A stretch of DNA of 64,000 bases from contig NZ_CP109055.1 in assembly GCF_035975855.1 (NCBI RefSeq), forward strand, positions 10,292,001-10,356,000, written 5' to 3'. A program made the translations under genes and the position numbers. Position 1 is the first letter of the stretch. The number at the start of each line of letters is the position of its first letter. The DNA comes from Streptomyces sp. NBC_01304. GTDB lineage: Bacteria; Actinomycetota; Actinomycetes; Streptomycetales; Streptomycetaceae. Below the pieces are notes generated by a model that saw only the letters and a list, made by a program, of their open reading frames with translations, had not been told where the DNA came from and did no database searches. Below are positions 8,532 through 19,269 of the stretch, in pieces.

Positions 8532-9146
8532 TCATGCGGACAGCTCTCCGGCACGCCCCGCGACGTACCCGTGCAGATGGGTGTCGTGCCACCCGTCCGC
8601 ATGCAGATGTGACTCGCGCCGGGTGCCTTCGAGGGCGAAGCCGCTCTTGACGGCCACCCGGCAAGAGGCCTCGTTGTGCACCGAGTGCACGAGTTCGAGC
8701 CGGTGGAACCCGGCCGTGCCCACGGCCCACTCCGTCAGGGCGGCCAGGGCGCGCGGCGCGACACCGCGGCCCCGCGCGGCCGGCAGGACCCAGTAGGCGC
8801 ACTCGGCGACGCCGTCCTGGAGGTTCATGGTCCGCAGCGCCATCCGGCCGAGCGCCTCGTCGTCGGCAGCGTCGGTGATGACCCACTGCACGGCCGTCTC
8901 CTGCTGCCAGAACCGGGCGTAGTCGGCGATCCACCGGGTGGCCTCGTCCTGAGTGAGGACGTGGCGTACGTGCCAGCGGCGGATGGTCGGGTCCCGGTAG
9001 GCCCGCAGCAGAACCTCGGTGTCCTCCGCACGCCACGGCCGCAGCCGCAAGGCGCCGTCGGGGGAGAGGAGAGCGGGCTGGGTCGACGACGAAAGGCTCC
9101 CGGCCGGGATGGTGGGCGAGATCGCGAAGGGCATGCGGTTCATCAT
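8532..9146 (-). CDS. GNAT family N-acetyltransferase
   Basis: A 204-residue acyltransferase of the RimJ/RimL-like GNAT group: LRLRPWRAEDTEVLLRAYRDP at the N-terminus, AYWVLPAARGRGVAPRALAAL as the acetyl-CoA motif A, and VHNEASCRVAVKSGF, the NxAS segment typical of ribosomal-protein-type acetyltransferases. ATG codons at 9146, 9143 and 9134 are all possible starts; none has a clear ribosome-binding site. The target is unknown. It converges with the GlcG-like gene and is divergent from the DoxX-like/peroxiredoxin pair. Confidence 0.88.
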   Translation of the reverse strand: MMNRMPFAISPTIPAGSLSSSTQPALLSPDGALRLRPWRAEDTEVLLRAYRDPTIRRWHVRHVLTQDEATRWIADYARFWQQETAVQWVITDAADDEALGRMALRTMNLQDGVAECAYWVLPAARGRGVAPRALAALTEWAVGTAGFHRLELVHSVHNEASCRVAVKSGFALEGTRRESHLHADGWHDTHLHGYVAGRAGELSA

Positions 9147-9280
9147 GCTCGGACCGCCCTGGAGGCGGCCGACGGGGGCCCGGCCGTGGTCGAAATGCGT
9201 GGACCCGGGGAGAACCCACGGTACTTACCGTCGAGTAGGGTCATGCCTCAGTCATCACCTCAGTCATCAGAGGAGGCACT

Positions 9281-9661
9281 GTGTCGCTGTCGTCCCGTTC
9301 CCCCGTGCTGCTCGCCGGCCTGCTGGCCGGCAGCGCGGTCGCGCACTTCACCGTTCCGAAGGTGTTCGACGCCACGATTCCGCGGGCCCTGCCCGGTGCG
9401 CCCCGGACCTGGACGTACGCGAGCGGCGTGGTCGAGCTGGCGCTGGCCGCCGGTGTCGCGCTGCCGCGTACGCGCCGGGCCGCCGCGAAGGCGACGACGG
9501 CGTTCTTCGTGGGCGTCTTCCCCGCCAACGTACAGATGGCGGTGGACTGGCGGCACCGCCCGACTCCCCTCAAGGCGGCGGCGATGGGGCGGCTCCCGCT
9601 CCAGGTGCCGCTGGTGCTGTGGGCCCGGAGCGTGGCGCGCACGACGGAGGGCCGGTCATGA
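9281..9661 (+). CDS. DoxX-like small membrane protein
   Basis: A 126-residue integral membrane protein with about four hydrophobic segments (VLLAGLLAGSAVAHF, YASGVVELALAAGVAL, TTAFFVGVFPANVQMAV, LPLQVPLVLWA), the pattern of DoxX-like proteins. The GTG start at 9281 has a good AGAGGAGG site 6 bases before it. Its stop overlaps the ATG of the peroxiredoxin by 4 bases (ATGA), so the two are translationally coupled. This suggests a membrane partner for peroxide or thiol redox chemistry, which is inference. Confidence 0.8.
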   Translation: MSLSSRSPVLLAGLLAGSAVAHFTVPKVFDATIPRALPGAPRTWTYASGVVELALAAGVALPRTRRAAAKATTAFFVGVFPANVQMAVDWRHRPTPLKAAAMGRLPLQVPLVLWARSVARTTEGRS

Positions 9662-10125
9662 CGAAGGTCGTCGCCGTGGGCGACAAGGTCGAGGACTTCA
9701 CGCTGCCGGACGAGACGGGAACCGAGCGGCGGTTGTCCGACCTGCTCGCGAGCGGACCGGTCGTGCTGTTCTTCTACCCGGCCGCGCTCACCCCGGGCTG
9801 CACCGCCGAGGCCTGCCACTTCCGTGATCTGGCAGGGGAGTTCGGCGCCGTGGGGGCCACCACGGTCGGCATCAGCGGTGACCCGGTGGAGCGGCAGCAG
9901 GAGTTCACCGAGCGGCACAGCCTCGGCTTCCCGCTCCTCGCCGACCCCGAGGGCGTGGTGCGCGGGCGGTTCGGAGTGGCCCGCGGATTCTCGCTGGCAC
10001 CGACGAAACGCGTCACCGCCGTCATCGGCCAGGACCGCACCGTCCTGCACGTGACACGCAGCGAGCTCAGGATGAGCGCGCATGCCGACCAGGCTCTGGA
10101 GGCGGTACGCGCGTACAAGAAGTAG
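9658..10125 (+). CDS. Peroxiredoxin, BCP/AhpC-TSA family
   Basis: A 155-residue thiol peroxidase that reduces hydroperoxides. The motif FFYPAALTPGCTAEACHFRD contains the peroxidatic cysteine (TPGC) and a second cysteine five residues on, the resolving cysteine of BCP-type (PrxQ) enzymes. The canonical K/T before the TPGC motif is replaced by Ala-Leu, a minor departure. It is coupled by an ATGA overlap to the DoxX-like gene. The last codons AYKK and the stop are echoed twice downstream (see the repeat). Confidence 0.92.
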   Translation: MTKVVAVGDKVEDFTLPDETGTERRLSDLLASGPVVLFFYPAALTPGCTAEACHFRDLAGEFGAVGATTVGISGDPVERQQEFTERHSLGFPLLADPEGVVRGRFGVARGFSLAPTKRVTAVIGQDRTVLHVTRSELRMSAHADQALEAVRAYKK

Positions 10126-10160
10126 CAGTACGCGCGTACGAGAAGTCGCGTACGAGAAGT
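10105..10160. repeat. Tandem copies of the peroxiredoxin 3' end
   Basis: GCGTAC(A/G)AGAAGT occurs at 10111-10123 (inside the gene), 10134-10146 and 10148-10160. The first two copies are each preceded by the 12-bp palindrome GTACGCGCGTAC (10105-10116 and 10128-10139). The gene's stop is TAG 10123-10125. The 50 bp after the repeats, up to the convergent gene's stop at 10210, carry no other signal. Confidence 0.85.
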
Positions 10161-10209
10161 GGCCGTACGCGGGCACCGCATGCGGCCGGCCCTGCGCAGG
10201 CCCGGACCC

Positions 10210-11220
10210 TCAGGGCCTGGAAGGGGCCGTGCCCGGCAGGGCGGCGAGCCAGTCGGTCAGGAGCCGGTTGACCTCGGCGGGGTGTTCCTGCTGGATCCAG
10301 TGGCCGCAGCCGTCGAGGATGTGCGAGGAGACCAGGCCGGGCAGGGTCTCGGGGTACGCCTTGATCGCATCGGCCAGCCAGGTGGTGGAGGCATCGAGGG
10401 CGCCCCCGACGAACAGGGACGGCTGGGTGAGCGGTGCGCCGTCGAAGGCGGCGAGGTCCGCCCAGTCCCGGTCCATGTTCCGGTAGCGGTTGAGGGCCCC
10501 GGTCAGGCCGCTGCGCTCGAACTCGCCCGCATAGAAGTCGAGTTCACGCTCCCCGAGCCAGCCGGGCAGCGCCCTGCCGGGGAAGCGGTCGCGCAACGTC
10601 CCGCCCCGGCTGACGAAATGCGGGTCGGGGGCGTCGGGCTGCGGCATGGTCTCGGCGGACAGGGCGGCGTAGAAGCCCGCGAGCCAGCCGCGCACATCGG
10701 GCTCGATCTCCGCCTCGGCCCGTCCGGGCTGCTGGAAGTAGGAGACGTAGAACTCCTCCTCACCGCCCATCCCCGCGAAGATCTCACTCGGCCGAGGTCC
10801 GCCGCGCGGGGCGTAGGGAACGCTCAGCAGTCCCACCGCGGTGAAGACATCGGGCCTGACCAGAGCGGAGTTCGCGGCGATATTCGCGCCCCAGTCGTGG
10901 CCGACGACCACTGCCGACCGCTCGCCGAGGGCGTGCACCACGGCGACGTTGTCCTCGACCAGTTCGAGCATCCGGTACGCGGCCAGGTCACCGGGTTTGG
11001 AGGAGCGGCCGTAGCCGCGGATGTCGACGGCGACCGCGCGGTACCCGGCGGCGGCAAGGACCGGCAGCTGGTGGCGCCAGGAGTACCAGGATTCCGGGAA
11101 TCCGTGCACGAGCAGGACCAGCGGCCCGACGCCCTGTTCCACCAGGTGGATCCGGCCGGCGGGTGTGGGGACAAGGCGGTGGGTGGCAGTGCCGGTGCCG
11201 TCCGCGGCCTGCTGCGTCAT
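10210..11220 (-). CDS. Epoxide hydrolase-like alpha/beta hydrolase
   Basis: A 336-residue alpha/beta-hydrolase of the soluble epoxide-hydrolase group: oxyanion motif VHGFPESWYSWRHQL (HGFPE) near residue 39, nucleophile elbow VVVGHDWGANIA (GHDWG, Asp nucleophile) near residue 106, DIRGYGRSSKP between them, and the catalytic His in DGCGHWIQQEHP near the C-terminus. These signatures separate epoxide hydrolases and haloalkane dehalogenases from esterases. ATG 11220 has GGAGGAC 5-6 bases before it. It opens away from the SGNH esterase gene; the divergent region holds a small tandem repeat. Confidence 0.9.
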   Translation of the reverse strand: MTQQAADGTGTATHRLVPTPAGRIHLVEQGVGPLVLLVHGFPESWYSWRHQLPVLAAAGYRAVAVDIRGYGRSSKPGDLAAYRMLELVEDNVAVVHALGERSAVVVGHDWGANIAANSALVRPDVFTAVGLLSVPYAPRGGPRPSEIFAGMGGEEEFYVSYFQQPGRAEAEIEPDVRGWLAGFYAALSAETMPQPDAPDPHFVSRGGTLRDRFPGRALPGWLGERELDFYAGEFERSGLTGALNRYRNMDRDWADLAAFDGAPLTQPSLFVGGALDASTTWLADAIKAYPETLPGLVSSHILDGCGHWIQQEHPAEVNRLLTDWLAALPGTAPSRP

Positions 11221-11294
11221 GCGTCCTCCAGGGCTCTCGATGGGGCCTGCCTTTCGATCATGCGCGGAACGGTGCGGCACCTGCGAGTTCTGTT

Positions 11295-11351
11295 GCCACT
11301 TCGGCAAAGCGTCGCCACTTCGGCAAGGCGTCGCTGCTTCGGCCACGCGTT
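11295..11351. repeat. 3 x 19-bp tandem repeat containing TTGCC/GGCAA hairpins
   Basis: Two near-identical 19-bp units (GCCACTTCGGCAAAGCGTC at 11295 and GCCACTTCGGCAAGGCGTC at 11314) and a diverged third lie between the divergent epoxide hydrolase and SGNH genes. The first unit with its flank gives TTGCC-ACTTC-GGCAA, a short inverted repeat. They could be regulator sites for one or both genes, or simple slippage. Confidence 0.6.
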
Positions 11352-11431
11352 GCCGGGCGTCCCCGCCGGAGCGGGCCGTGCGGGCCGAAACGCATGCGCG
11401 TAACACGTATCCGGGATGAAAGGCTGAGGAC

Positions 11432-12652
11432 ATGAACTCTCCGCACGACCCCGCCCCGGACACCTCGGCCACACCCCCGGCGACGGACTTGACCCCCACC
11501 CCCCTGACCGCCGACCTCGTGCGCGGTGCGCTCGAACTGGAGCGCACCGAGCACGGGCTGCTGCCGCACCGGCTGCCCGCCCGGGCCAGGGCCCAGTGCG
11601 CCGACGGGCAGCTGGCGATGGCGGAGGCCCAACCGTCCGGCGTACGCCTGGTGTTCCGTACCCGCGCCACCGTCGTCGAGCTGGACACCCTGCGCACCAA
11701 GATGGCCTACGAGGGCGCCCCGCCCCGGCCCGACGGCGTGTACGACCTGCTGGTCGACGGACGCCTCGCCCGGCGCTCCGGCGTGACCGGCGGCAACGTC
11801 CTGATGGTGGACATGACCACCGGCACCGCCGAGACCCGGCCGGGCCCGGTCGGCACGGTCCGCTTCACCGGTCTGCCCGACCGGGTCAAGGACGTCGAGA
11901 TCTGGCTGCCGCACAACGAGATCACCCAACTGGTCGCCCTGCGCACCGACGCGCCCGTCGAGCCGGCGCTGGACACGGACCGCAAGGTGTGGCTGCACCA
12001 CGGCAGTTCGATCAGCCACGGCTCCGACGCCGAGAGCCCCACCACTACCTGGCCCGCGCTGGCCGCCTCGCTCGGCGGCGTGGAACTGATCAACCTCGGG
12101 TTCGGCGGCAGCGCCCTGCTCGATCCGTTCACCGCCCGCGCGATGCGGGACACCCCCGCGGACGTGATCAGCGTCAAGATCGGCATCAACCTCGTCAACA
12201 CGGACCTGATGCGCCTTCGTGCCTTCGGGCCGGCGGTGCACGGCTTCCTCGACACCATCCGTGAGGGGCACCCCACCACACCGCTGCTCGTCGTCTCGCC
12301 CATCCTGTGCCCCATCCACGAGGACACCCCCGGCCCCAGCGCCCCTGACTTCAGCGCCCTCGCCGAGGGCAGGCTCAAGTTCCGGGCCGCCGGCGACCCC
12401 GCGGAACGGGCCGCCGGGAAGCTGACGCTCACCGTCATCCGGGACGAGTTGGCTCGCCTCGTGAAGCAGCGCTCGGCCGACGACCCGAACCTGCACCACC
12501 TCGACGGCCGCGACCTCTACGGCGAGGCGGACTTCGCCGAACTGCCGCTGCCCGACCAGCTCCACCCGGACGCCGCCACCCACCGACGCATCGGGGAGCG
12601 CTTCGCGGCGGTGGCGTTCGGCACCGAAGGGCCGTTGGCCGCTCACGCATGA
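11432..12652 (+). CDS. SGNH/GDSL-type esterase
   Basis: A 406-residue SGNH hydrolase. After an N-terminal beta domain (about 1-180), the blocks appear in order: HHGSSISHG (block I, Ser), NLGFGGSALLD (block II, Gly), KIGINLVN (block III, Asn) and LPDQLHPDAATH (block V, Asp and His). This two-domain layout fits GDSL-like carbohydrate or acyl esterases of Streptomyces. There is no signal peptide; the N-terminus is Pro/Thr-rich (PDTSATPPATDLTPTPL). It is followed by a hairpin repeat that probably terminates the transcript. Confidence 0.88.
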   Translation: MNSPHDPAPDTSATPPATDLTPTPLTADLVRGALELERTEHGLLPHRLPARARAQCADGQLAMAEAQPSGVRLVFRTRATVVELDTLRTKMAYEGAPPRPDGVYDLLVDGRLARRSGVTGGNVLMVDMTTGTAETRPGPVGTVRFTGLPDRVKDVEIWLPHNEITQLVALRTDAPVEPALDTDRKVWLHHGSSISHGSDAESPTTTWPALAASLGGVELINLGFGGSALLDPFTARAMRDTPADVISVKIGINLVNTDLMRLRAFGPAVHGFLDTIREGHPTTPLLVVSPILCPIHEDTPGPSAPDFSALAEGRLKFRAAGDPAERAAGKLTLTVIRDELARLVKQRSADDPNLHHLDGRDLYGEADFAELPLPDQLHPDAATHRRIGERFAAVAFGTEGPLAAHA

Positions 12653-12731
12653 CCCCGGATGAGCGCTGAGCGCTCAGCCGGAGCGCCGGTGTGGAATGCG
12701 CGGGAAGTCCGTGGCTGGTCGCGCAGTTCCC

Positions 12732-12750
12732 CGCGCCCCTTTGGGGCGCG
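12732..12750. terminator. Streptomyces GCGCCCC-TTT-GGGGCGC intergenic hairpin
   Basis: CGCGCCCC (12732-12739) pairs with GGGGCGCG (12743-12750) around TTT. The preceding GTCGCGCAGTTCCCCGCGCC context is a widely dispersed intergenic element of Streptomyces genomes, from memory, commonly found after genes. Here it follows the SGNH esterase and probably ends its mRNA. Confidence 0.7.
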
Positions 12751-12800
12751 GTACCGCAACTTCACCCTGTACAGGGCCAGTTGAGCCCCGCCGCCACTTT

Positions 12801-12831
12801 CATGTACATGGCTGTTCGTGGATGCTAGCGT
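12801..12831 (+). promoter_or_regulatory. Promoter/operator candidate for the SDR operon
   Basis: A 10-bp perfect palindrome CATGTACATG (12801-12810) covers the -35 position of a -10 box TAGCGT at 12826-12831 (17-bp spacing from TGTACA). Further down, 12840-12875 holds a 12-bp tandem repeat (CACCACCTCCTG). A TetR encoded at the operon's end (14538-15224) is the obvious candidate to bind here. Confidence 0.4.
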
Positions 12832-12900
12832 CCGCCCCGCACCACCTCCTGCACCACCTCCTGCACCACTTCGTCGGCACCGACAGCTCAGGAGGAACGG

Positions 12901-13788
12901 ATGGCCACATCCCGAAGCCATGTGAAGGGGCGGCGGGTGTTCATCACCGGCGCGGCCGGTGGGATCGGCCGCGCGGTCGCCCGGCGGGCCGCGGCCCAGG
13001 GCGCCGTGCTGCTGCTCACCGACATCGACGCCGACGGCCTGGACGCGACCGTACGTTCCGTGCGGGCGGCCGGCGGTGACGTCGCGTACGCCAGGGCCGC
13101 GGACATCGCCTCGTACGACGACGTACGTGCCATGGCCGGCGAGATCCACGCGGACGGCGGGCCGGTCGACGTGGTCATGAACGTCGCCGGGATCTCGGCC
13201 TGGGGCACCGTCGAGCGACTTGAGCACCGCCACTGGCGGTCGATGGTGGAGGTCGACCTGATGGGGCCGATCCACGTCATCGAGTCGTTCCTGCCCGCGA
13301 TGGTCGCCGCGGGCCGCGGTGGCAACCTGGTCAACGTCTCGTCCGCCGCCGGGCTGATCGGCCTGCCCTGGCACGCGCCGTACAGCGCCGCGAAGTTCGG
13401 CCTGTGCGGCATCTCCGAGGTGCTCCGCTTCGACCTGCGCCGCCACGGCATCGGCGTGACCCTGGTGTGCCCGGGCGCGGTGGCCACACCGCTCGCCGAC
13501 ACGGTCGAGATCGTCGGCGTGGACCGGAACACCCCCACGGCGCGACGCCTGCACGCGGCCTTCCTCAAACGGGCCGCCGCTCCCGAGGAGGTGGCCGAGA
13601 CGATCCTGGAAGGCATGCGCCGCGGCCGCTACCTCGTACACACCTCGGGCGGCATCCGCGTACTGCACGGGCTGAAGCGATTGGCGCCGCCGCTGTACGT
13701 GCTCGCGATGCGACTTGCGAACCGGGCCGCGGACCGTGCGCTGGGGGCCGCGGCGCGCAGTTCGCAGGCTGGGGTGGGTGTCCGGTGA
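12901..13788 (+). CDS. Short-chain dehydrogenase/reductase
   Basis: A 295-residue classical SDR. The cofactor motif T16-G-A-A-G-G-I-G23 is intact; NVAG (about residues 98-101), S147/S148 and Y161-S-A-A-K165 make the catalytic set. D42/D44 after the second strand (LLTDIDADG) suggests NAD(H) preference. Start ATG 12901 follows AGGAGG. The C-terminus runs on past the SDR core with LAPPLYVLAMRLANRAAD, which might be membrane-associated. It is the first gene of an SDR, CMD-like, TetR operon, and its 3' end is duplicated just downstream. Confidence 0.92.
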   Translation: MATSRSHVKGRRVFITGAAGGIGRAVARRAAAQGAVLLLTDIDADGLDATVRSVRAAGGDVAYARAADIASYDDVRAMAGEIHADGGPVDVVMNVAGISAWGTVERLEHRHWRSMVEVDLMGPIHVIESFLPAMVAAGRGGNLVNVSSAAGLIGLPWHAPYSAAKFGLCGISEVLRFDLRRHGIGVTLVCPGAVATPLADTVEIVGVDRNTPTARRLHAAFLKRAAAPEEVAETILEGMRRGRYLVHTSGGIRVLHGLKRLAPPLYVLAMRLANRAADRALGAAARSSQAGVGVR

Positions 13789-13967
13789 TCGGGGTGTGGG
13801 TGGAGGGGCCGTGTCGTGGCTCGTGGGGTGGTGTTCGTGTGGTGTGCGGGTTGATGCGGGTGGTGCTGGCGTTGTGCGTGCTCGCGATGCGGCTTGCGAA
13901 CCGGGCTGCGGATCGTGTGCCGGGGGCGGCTGGCCAGTCGTTGCCGGCCGGGGGAGCAGGCCGGTGA
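13693..13967. repeat. Partial duplication of an operon junction (offset 179 bp)
   Basis: The last ~95 bp of the SDR gene plus its stop and the first bases after it (13693-13800) recur at 13872-13979 with a constant 179-bp offset. At protein level LYVLAMRLANRAADRALGAA is matched by LCVLAMRLANRAADRVPGAA in the second copy, both ending in a GGTGA stop context. Both copies present GTGA(T/C)CGGGG at the end; in the second copy this GTG is the start of the following gene. Bases 13801-13870 between them are unusually G/T-rich and match neither neighbour. Confidence 0.9.
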
Positions 13968-14537
13968 CCGGGGCGTCGGCGGCCCGGTCGCCCCATGGGC
14001 CGCGTATCGCGCCCGGCACGCGGGATGAAGTCGGGCTGCCCGTATGGGTGTTCAGCCGCCTCGCCGGGCTCGTCGCCGGTACGCGGCCGCCTGCGTTGTT
14101 CCTCACGCTCGGCCGCCACCGTCGCCTCTTCCGGGGCTGGCTGCGGTTCGCGGGGCGGCTCATGCCGCGTGGCACCCTGCCGCGGCGCGAGACCGAGCTG
14201 GTCATCCTGCGTACCGCCCATCTGCGGGGCTGCGCCTACGAGTTCGAGCATCATCGGCGGCTCGGTCGTCGCGCCGGGGTGACGCGTGGCGATGTCGAGA
14301 GGGTCGTCGCCGGGCCCGGCGATCCCGGCTGGAGTCCGCGCGAGCGGGCGCTGCTTGCCGCCACCGATCAGCTGCACGAGCGGCAGGACCTCGACGACGC
14401 GGGCTGGGAGCGGCTGCGTACGCACCTGGACGAGAACGGCGCGATCGAATTCCTGCTCCTGGTCGGCCACTACCAGATGCTGGCCACGACGATCACCGCG
14501 CTGCGCCTGGAGCCCGATCGCGCACGAGGAGACAGGC

Positions 14538-14545
<8 letters not shown>
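13964..14545 (+). CDS. Carboxymuconolactone decarboxylase/AhpD-like protein
   Basis: A 193-residue helical protein of the CMD/AhpD-like superfamily. The signature region is RRETELVILRTAHLRGCAYEFEHH, with E..C..E-x-x-H spacing, but the second Cys of the AhpD CxxC motif is absent (C-A-Y-E), so it is more like the carboxymuconolactone-decarboxylase-related group than a peroxidase partner. The GTG start at 13964 overlaps the stop of the duplicated SDR tail (GTGA). It overlaps the TetR gene by 8 bp. A role in an aromatic or terpenoid degradation operon with the SDR is plausible but not shown. Confidence 0.82.
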
Positions 14546-15217
<672 letters not shown>

Positions 15218-15224
<7 letters not shown>

Positions 15225-15246
15225 ACGGACCGCAGGGGCTCAGGAC
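15218..15246. terminator. Bidirectional hairpin between convergent genes
   Basis: GTCCTGA (15218-15224) pairs with TCAGGAC (15240-15246). The two arms contain the stop codons of the converging TetR and methyltransferase genes. The stem is weak at 7 bp but well placed to terminate both transcripts. Confidence 0.45.
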
Positions 15247-16067
15247 TTGCGCGCCACCCCGGCGAACATGGCCACCTCGTCCGGCACTTCACCCGCGCCC
15301 GACTCCGGCCGCCAGCGGCTGCACGACACCACGCCGGGCTCGAGCAGTTCCAGCCCGTCGAAGAACCCGGTGACCTGTCCCGGCGTGCGCTGCGTGAGCC
15401 TGGGCGTGCCGTGCTCGTTCCAGAACGCGACCGCCTCGTCCACATCGGGCATCGACGGATCCGTGATCGTGTGCGACAGCACCAGATGACTCCCGGACGG
15501 CAGCGCGTCCATCAGGCGCCCGACGACACCGCGCGGATCGTCGTCGTCGCCGAGGAAGATGACCACACCGAGCAGGACCAGCGCGACCGGCCGGCTGAAG
15601 TCCAGGGTCCGCGCCGCGTGTTCGAGGATGGAGTCGACATTGCGCAGGTCCTCGTCCAGGTAGTCGGTCCTGCCCTCCGGCGAGCTCGTGAGCAGCGCCC
15701 GCGCATGGGCGAGCACCAGCGGGTCGTTGTCGACGTAGACGATGCGGGACTCGGGTGCCAGGCCCTGTGCGACGGTGTGCGTGTTGTCGGCCGTCGGCAG
15801 GCCCGTGCCGATGTCGAGGAACTGCCGGATGCCGCACTCGGTGACCAGGTGCCGTACCGCACGCCCCAGGAACAGCCGGTCCTCGCGGGCGTAGTCCCCG
15901 ATGCCCGGGTGCAGTGCGCGGATCTGGTCACCGGCCGCCCGGTCGACTTCGTAGTGGTCCTTGCCGCCGAGCCAGTAGTTCCAGATCCGGGCCGTGTGCG
16001 GCTGCGCGGTGTTGATCCGGTCGCGCAACTCCTGGGACGCATCCGTGGGTATCGCGTGCTCGGCCAT
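15240..16067 (-). CDS. SAM-dependent methyltransferase (DUF574 type)
   Basis: A 275-residue protein of the Streptomyces-rich DUF574/SAM methyltransferase family. Recognisable segments are ARIWNYWLGGKDHYEVDRAA at the start, FLDIGTGLPTADNTHTVAQ as the SAM motif I, and IVYVDNDPLVLAHARALL as motif II. Families of this type occur in many copies per Streptomyces genome, with uncertain substrates. Start ATG 16067 has CGGAGGCAG a few bases upstream. Confidence 0.88.
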   Translation of the reverse strand: MAEHAIPTDASQELRDRINTAQPHTARIWNYWLGGKDHYEVDRAAGDQIRALHPGIGDYAREDRLFLGRAVRHLVTECGIRQFLDIGTGLPTADNTHTVAQGLAPESRIVYVDNDPLVLAHARALLTSSPEGRTDYLDEDLRNVDSILEHAARTLDFSRPVALVLLGVVIFLGDDDDPRGVVGRLMDALPSGSHLVLSHTITDPSMPDVDEAVAFWNEHGTPRLTQRTPGQVTGFFDGLELLEPGVVSCSRWRPESGAGEVPDEVAMFAGVARKS

Positions 16068-16154
16068 GGATCTGCCTCCGGAAGTGCCGTTCGGTTCAAG
16101 GTCAACAAGCAGATTACAGAGGCATGTTGGCCACCGGCGAGGCGAGGTGGACAT

Positions 16155-16201
16155 GGCGCCGGGCCGGACCGGGGAGGGTAACTCCCCGGTCCGGCCCGGC
16201 G
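16155..16201 (-). terminator. Strong terminator after the UvrA-like gene
   Basis: A 21-bp perfect stem (16155-16175 with 16181-16201) with a GGTAA loop lies 45 bp beyond the leftward UvrA-like stop and upstream of the methyltransferase. This is the longest simple hairpin in the window. Confidence 0.85.
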
Positions 16202-16245
16202 CACCCGGCCAACGTCCGTGTCGACGCCCGCCCGGGGGGCGCGGA

Positions 16246-18633
<2,388 letters not shown>

Positions 18634-18775
18634 GGGTGTCGTGTCTCCATTCTCGGGCGGGGGCCGCTCTCGTGGTCCCCGTCGCATCGCCTGGCCTGAT
18701 CCGACCGGCTTCGTGCAGTACGTCGGTTCTACTTTGTAGACGCGTCGGCGGCAACGTTCTGTTTCATGCGGGCCC

Positions 18776-19138
18776 TCAGCGGTCCTGCACCAGTCCGAGT
18801 ACGTTGCCGTCGAGGTCGGTGACGGACGCGACCAGGCGGCCCTCGCCGACGTCCCTCGCGGGCTGCTGGACTGTGGCCCCGGCGGCGGTCAGCTCGGCCA
18901 GCTTCGCCTCGATGTCCGGCACGTGCCAGTAGGCCACCGGTGACGTCATGCCCTGCGGCCCGCCGGCCGGCACCAGGCCGATGTGCTGGCCCGCGGCCTC
19001 GAAACCGACGTAGTAGGGGCTGTCGGCCGTCGGTGCCACGCCGAGCAGTGCGGCGTACACCTCCTTGGCCTTCGCCAGGTCGGCGACGGGGTGCAGCACG
19101 GTCTTGATGCCCTGGGTGGGAGAGCTGGTCATGGTCAC
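18776..19138 (-). CDS. VOC (glyoxalase-fold) family protein
   Basis: A 120-residue single-module VOC protein: IKTVLHPVADLAKAKEVYAAL at the start, PVAYWHVPDIEAKLAELTAAG in the middle, and ASVTDLDGNVLGLVQD at the end. Metal-ligand positions of active VOC enzymes are partly kept (H near residue 16, E near 82), so it could be an enzyme or a binding protein. Start ATG 19138 has AGGAG 5 bases before it. Its promoter carries a 26-bp block shared with the frameshifted VOC gene at 22987-23608, so the two look coregulated. Confidence 0.88.
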   Translation of the reverse strand: MTMTSSPTQGIKTVLHPVADLAKAKEVYAALLGVAPTADSPYYVGFEAAGQHIGLVPAGGPQGMTSPVAYWHVPDIEAKLAELTAAGATVQQPARDVGEGRLVASVTDLDGNVLGLVQDR

Positions 19139-19183
19139 TCCTGAGGTCGTGGAGGCGGCCGGTGCGTCGGGCCTCTGGATTTC

Positions 19184-19230
19184 AGGCTAGGCGCGGCTCG
19201 GGCACCGGCGCTTCTCGATTCCTGACCGGT
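19184..19230 (-). promoter_or_regulatory. Promoter with 26-bp shared activator-like block (copy 1)
   Basis: On the minus strand, block 19230-19205 (ACCGGTCAGGAATCG then AGAAGCGCCGG) is followed 15 bp later by a -10 box TAGCCT (19189-19184). Copy 2 at 23616-23662 has 25 of 26 block bases and exactly the same spacing. The block covers the -35 position, as expected for a class II activator site or an alternative sigma -35 element. Confidence 0.7.
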
Positions 19231-19269
19231 CGGTCCGCCGCGTCCCCCGCCCCCCATCGCCCCCGGCTC

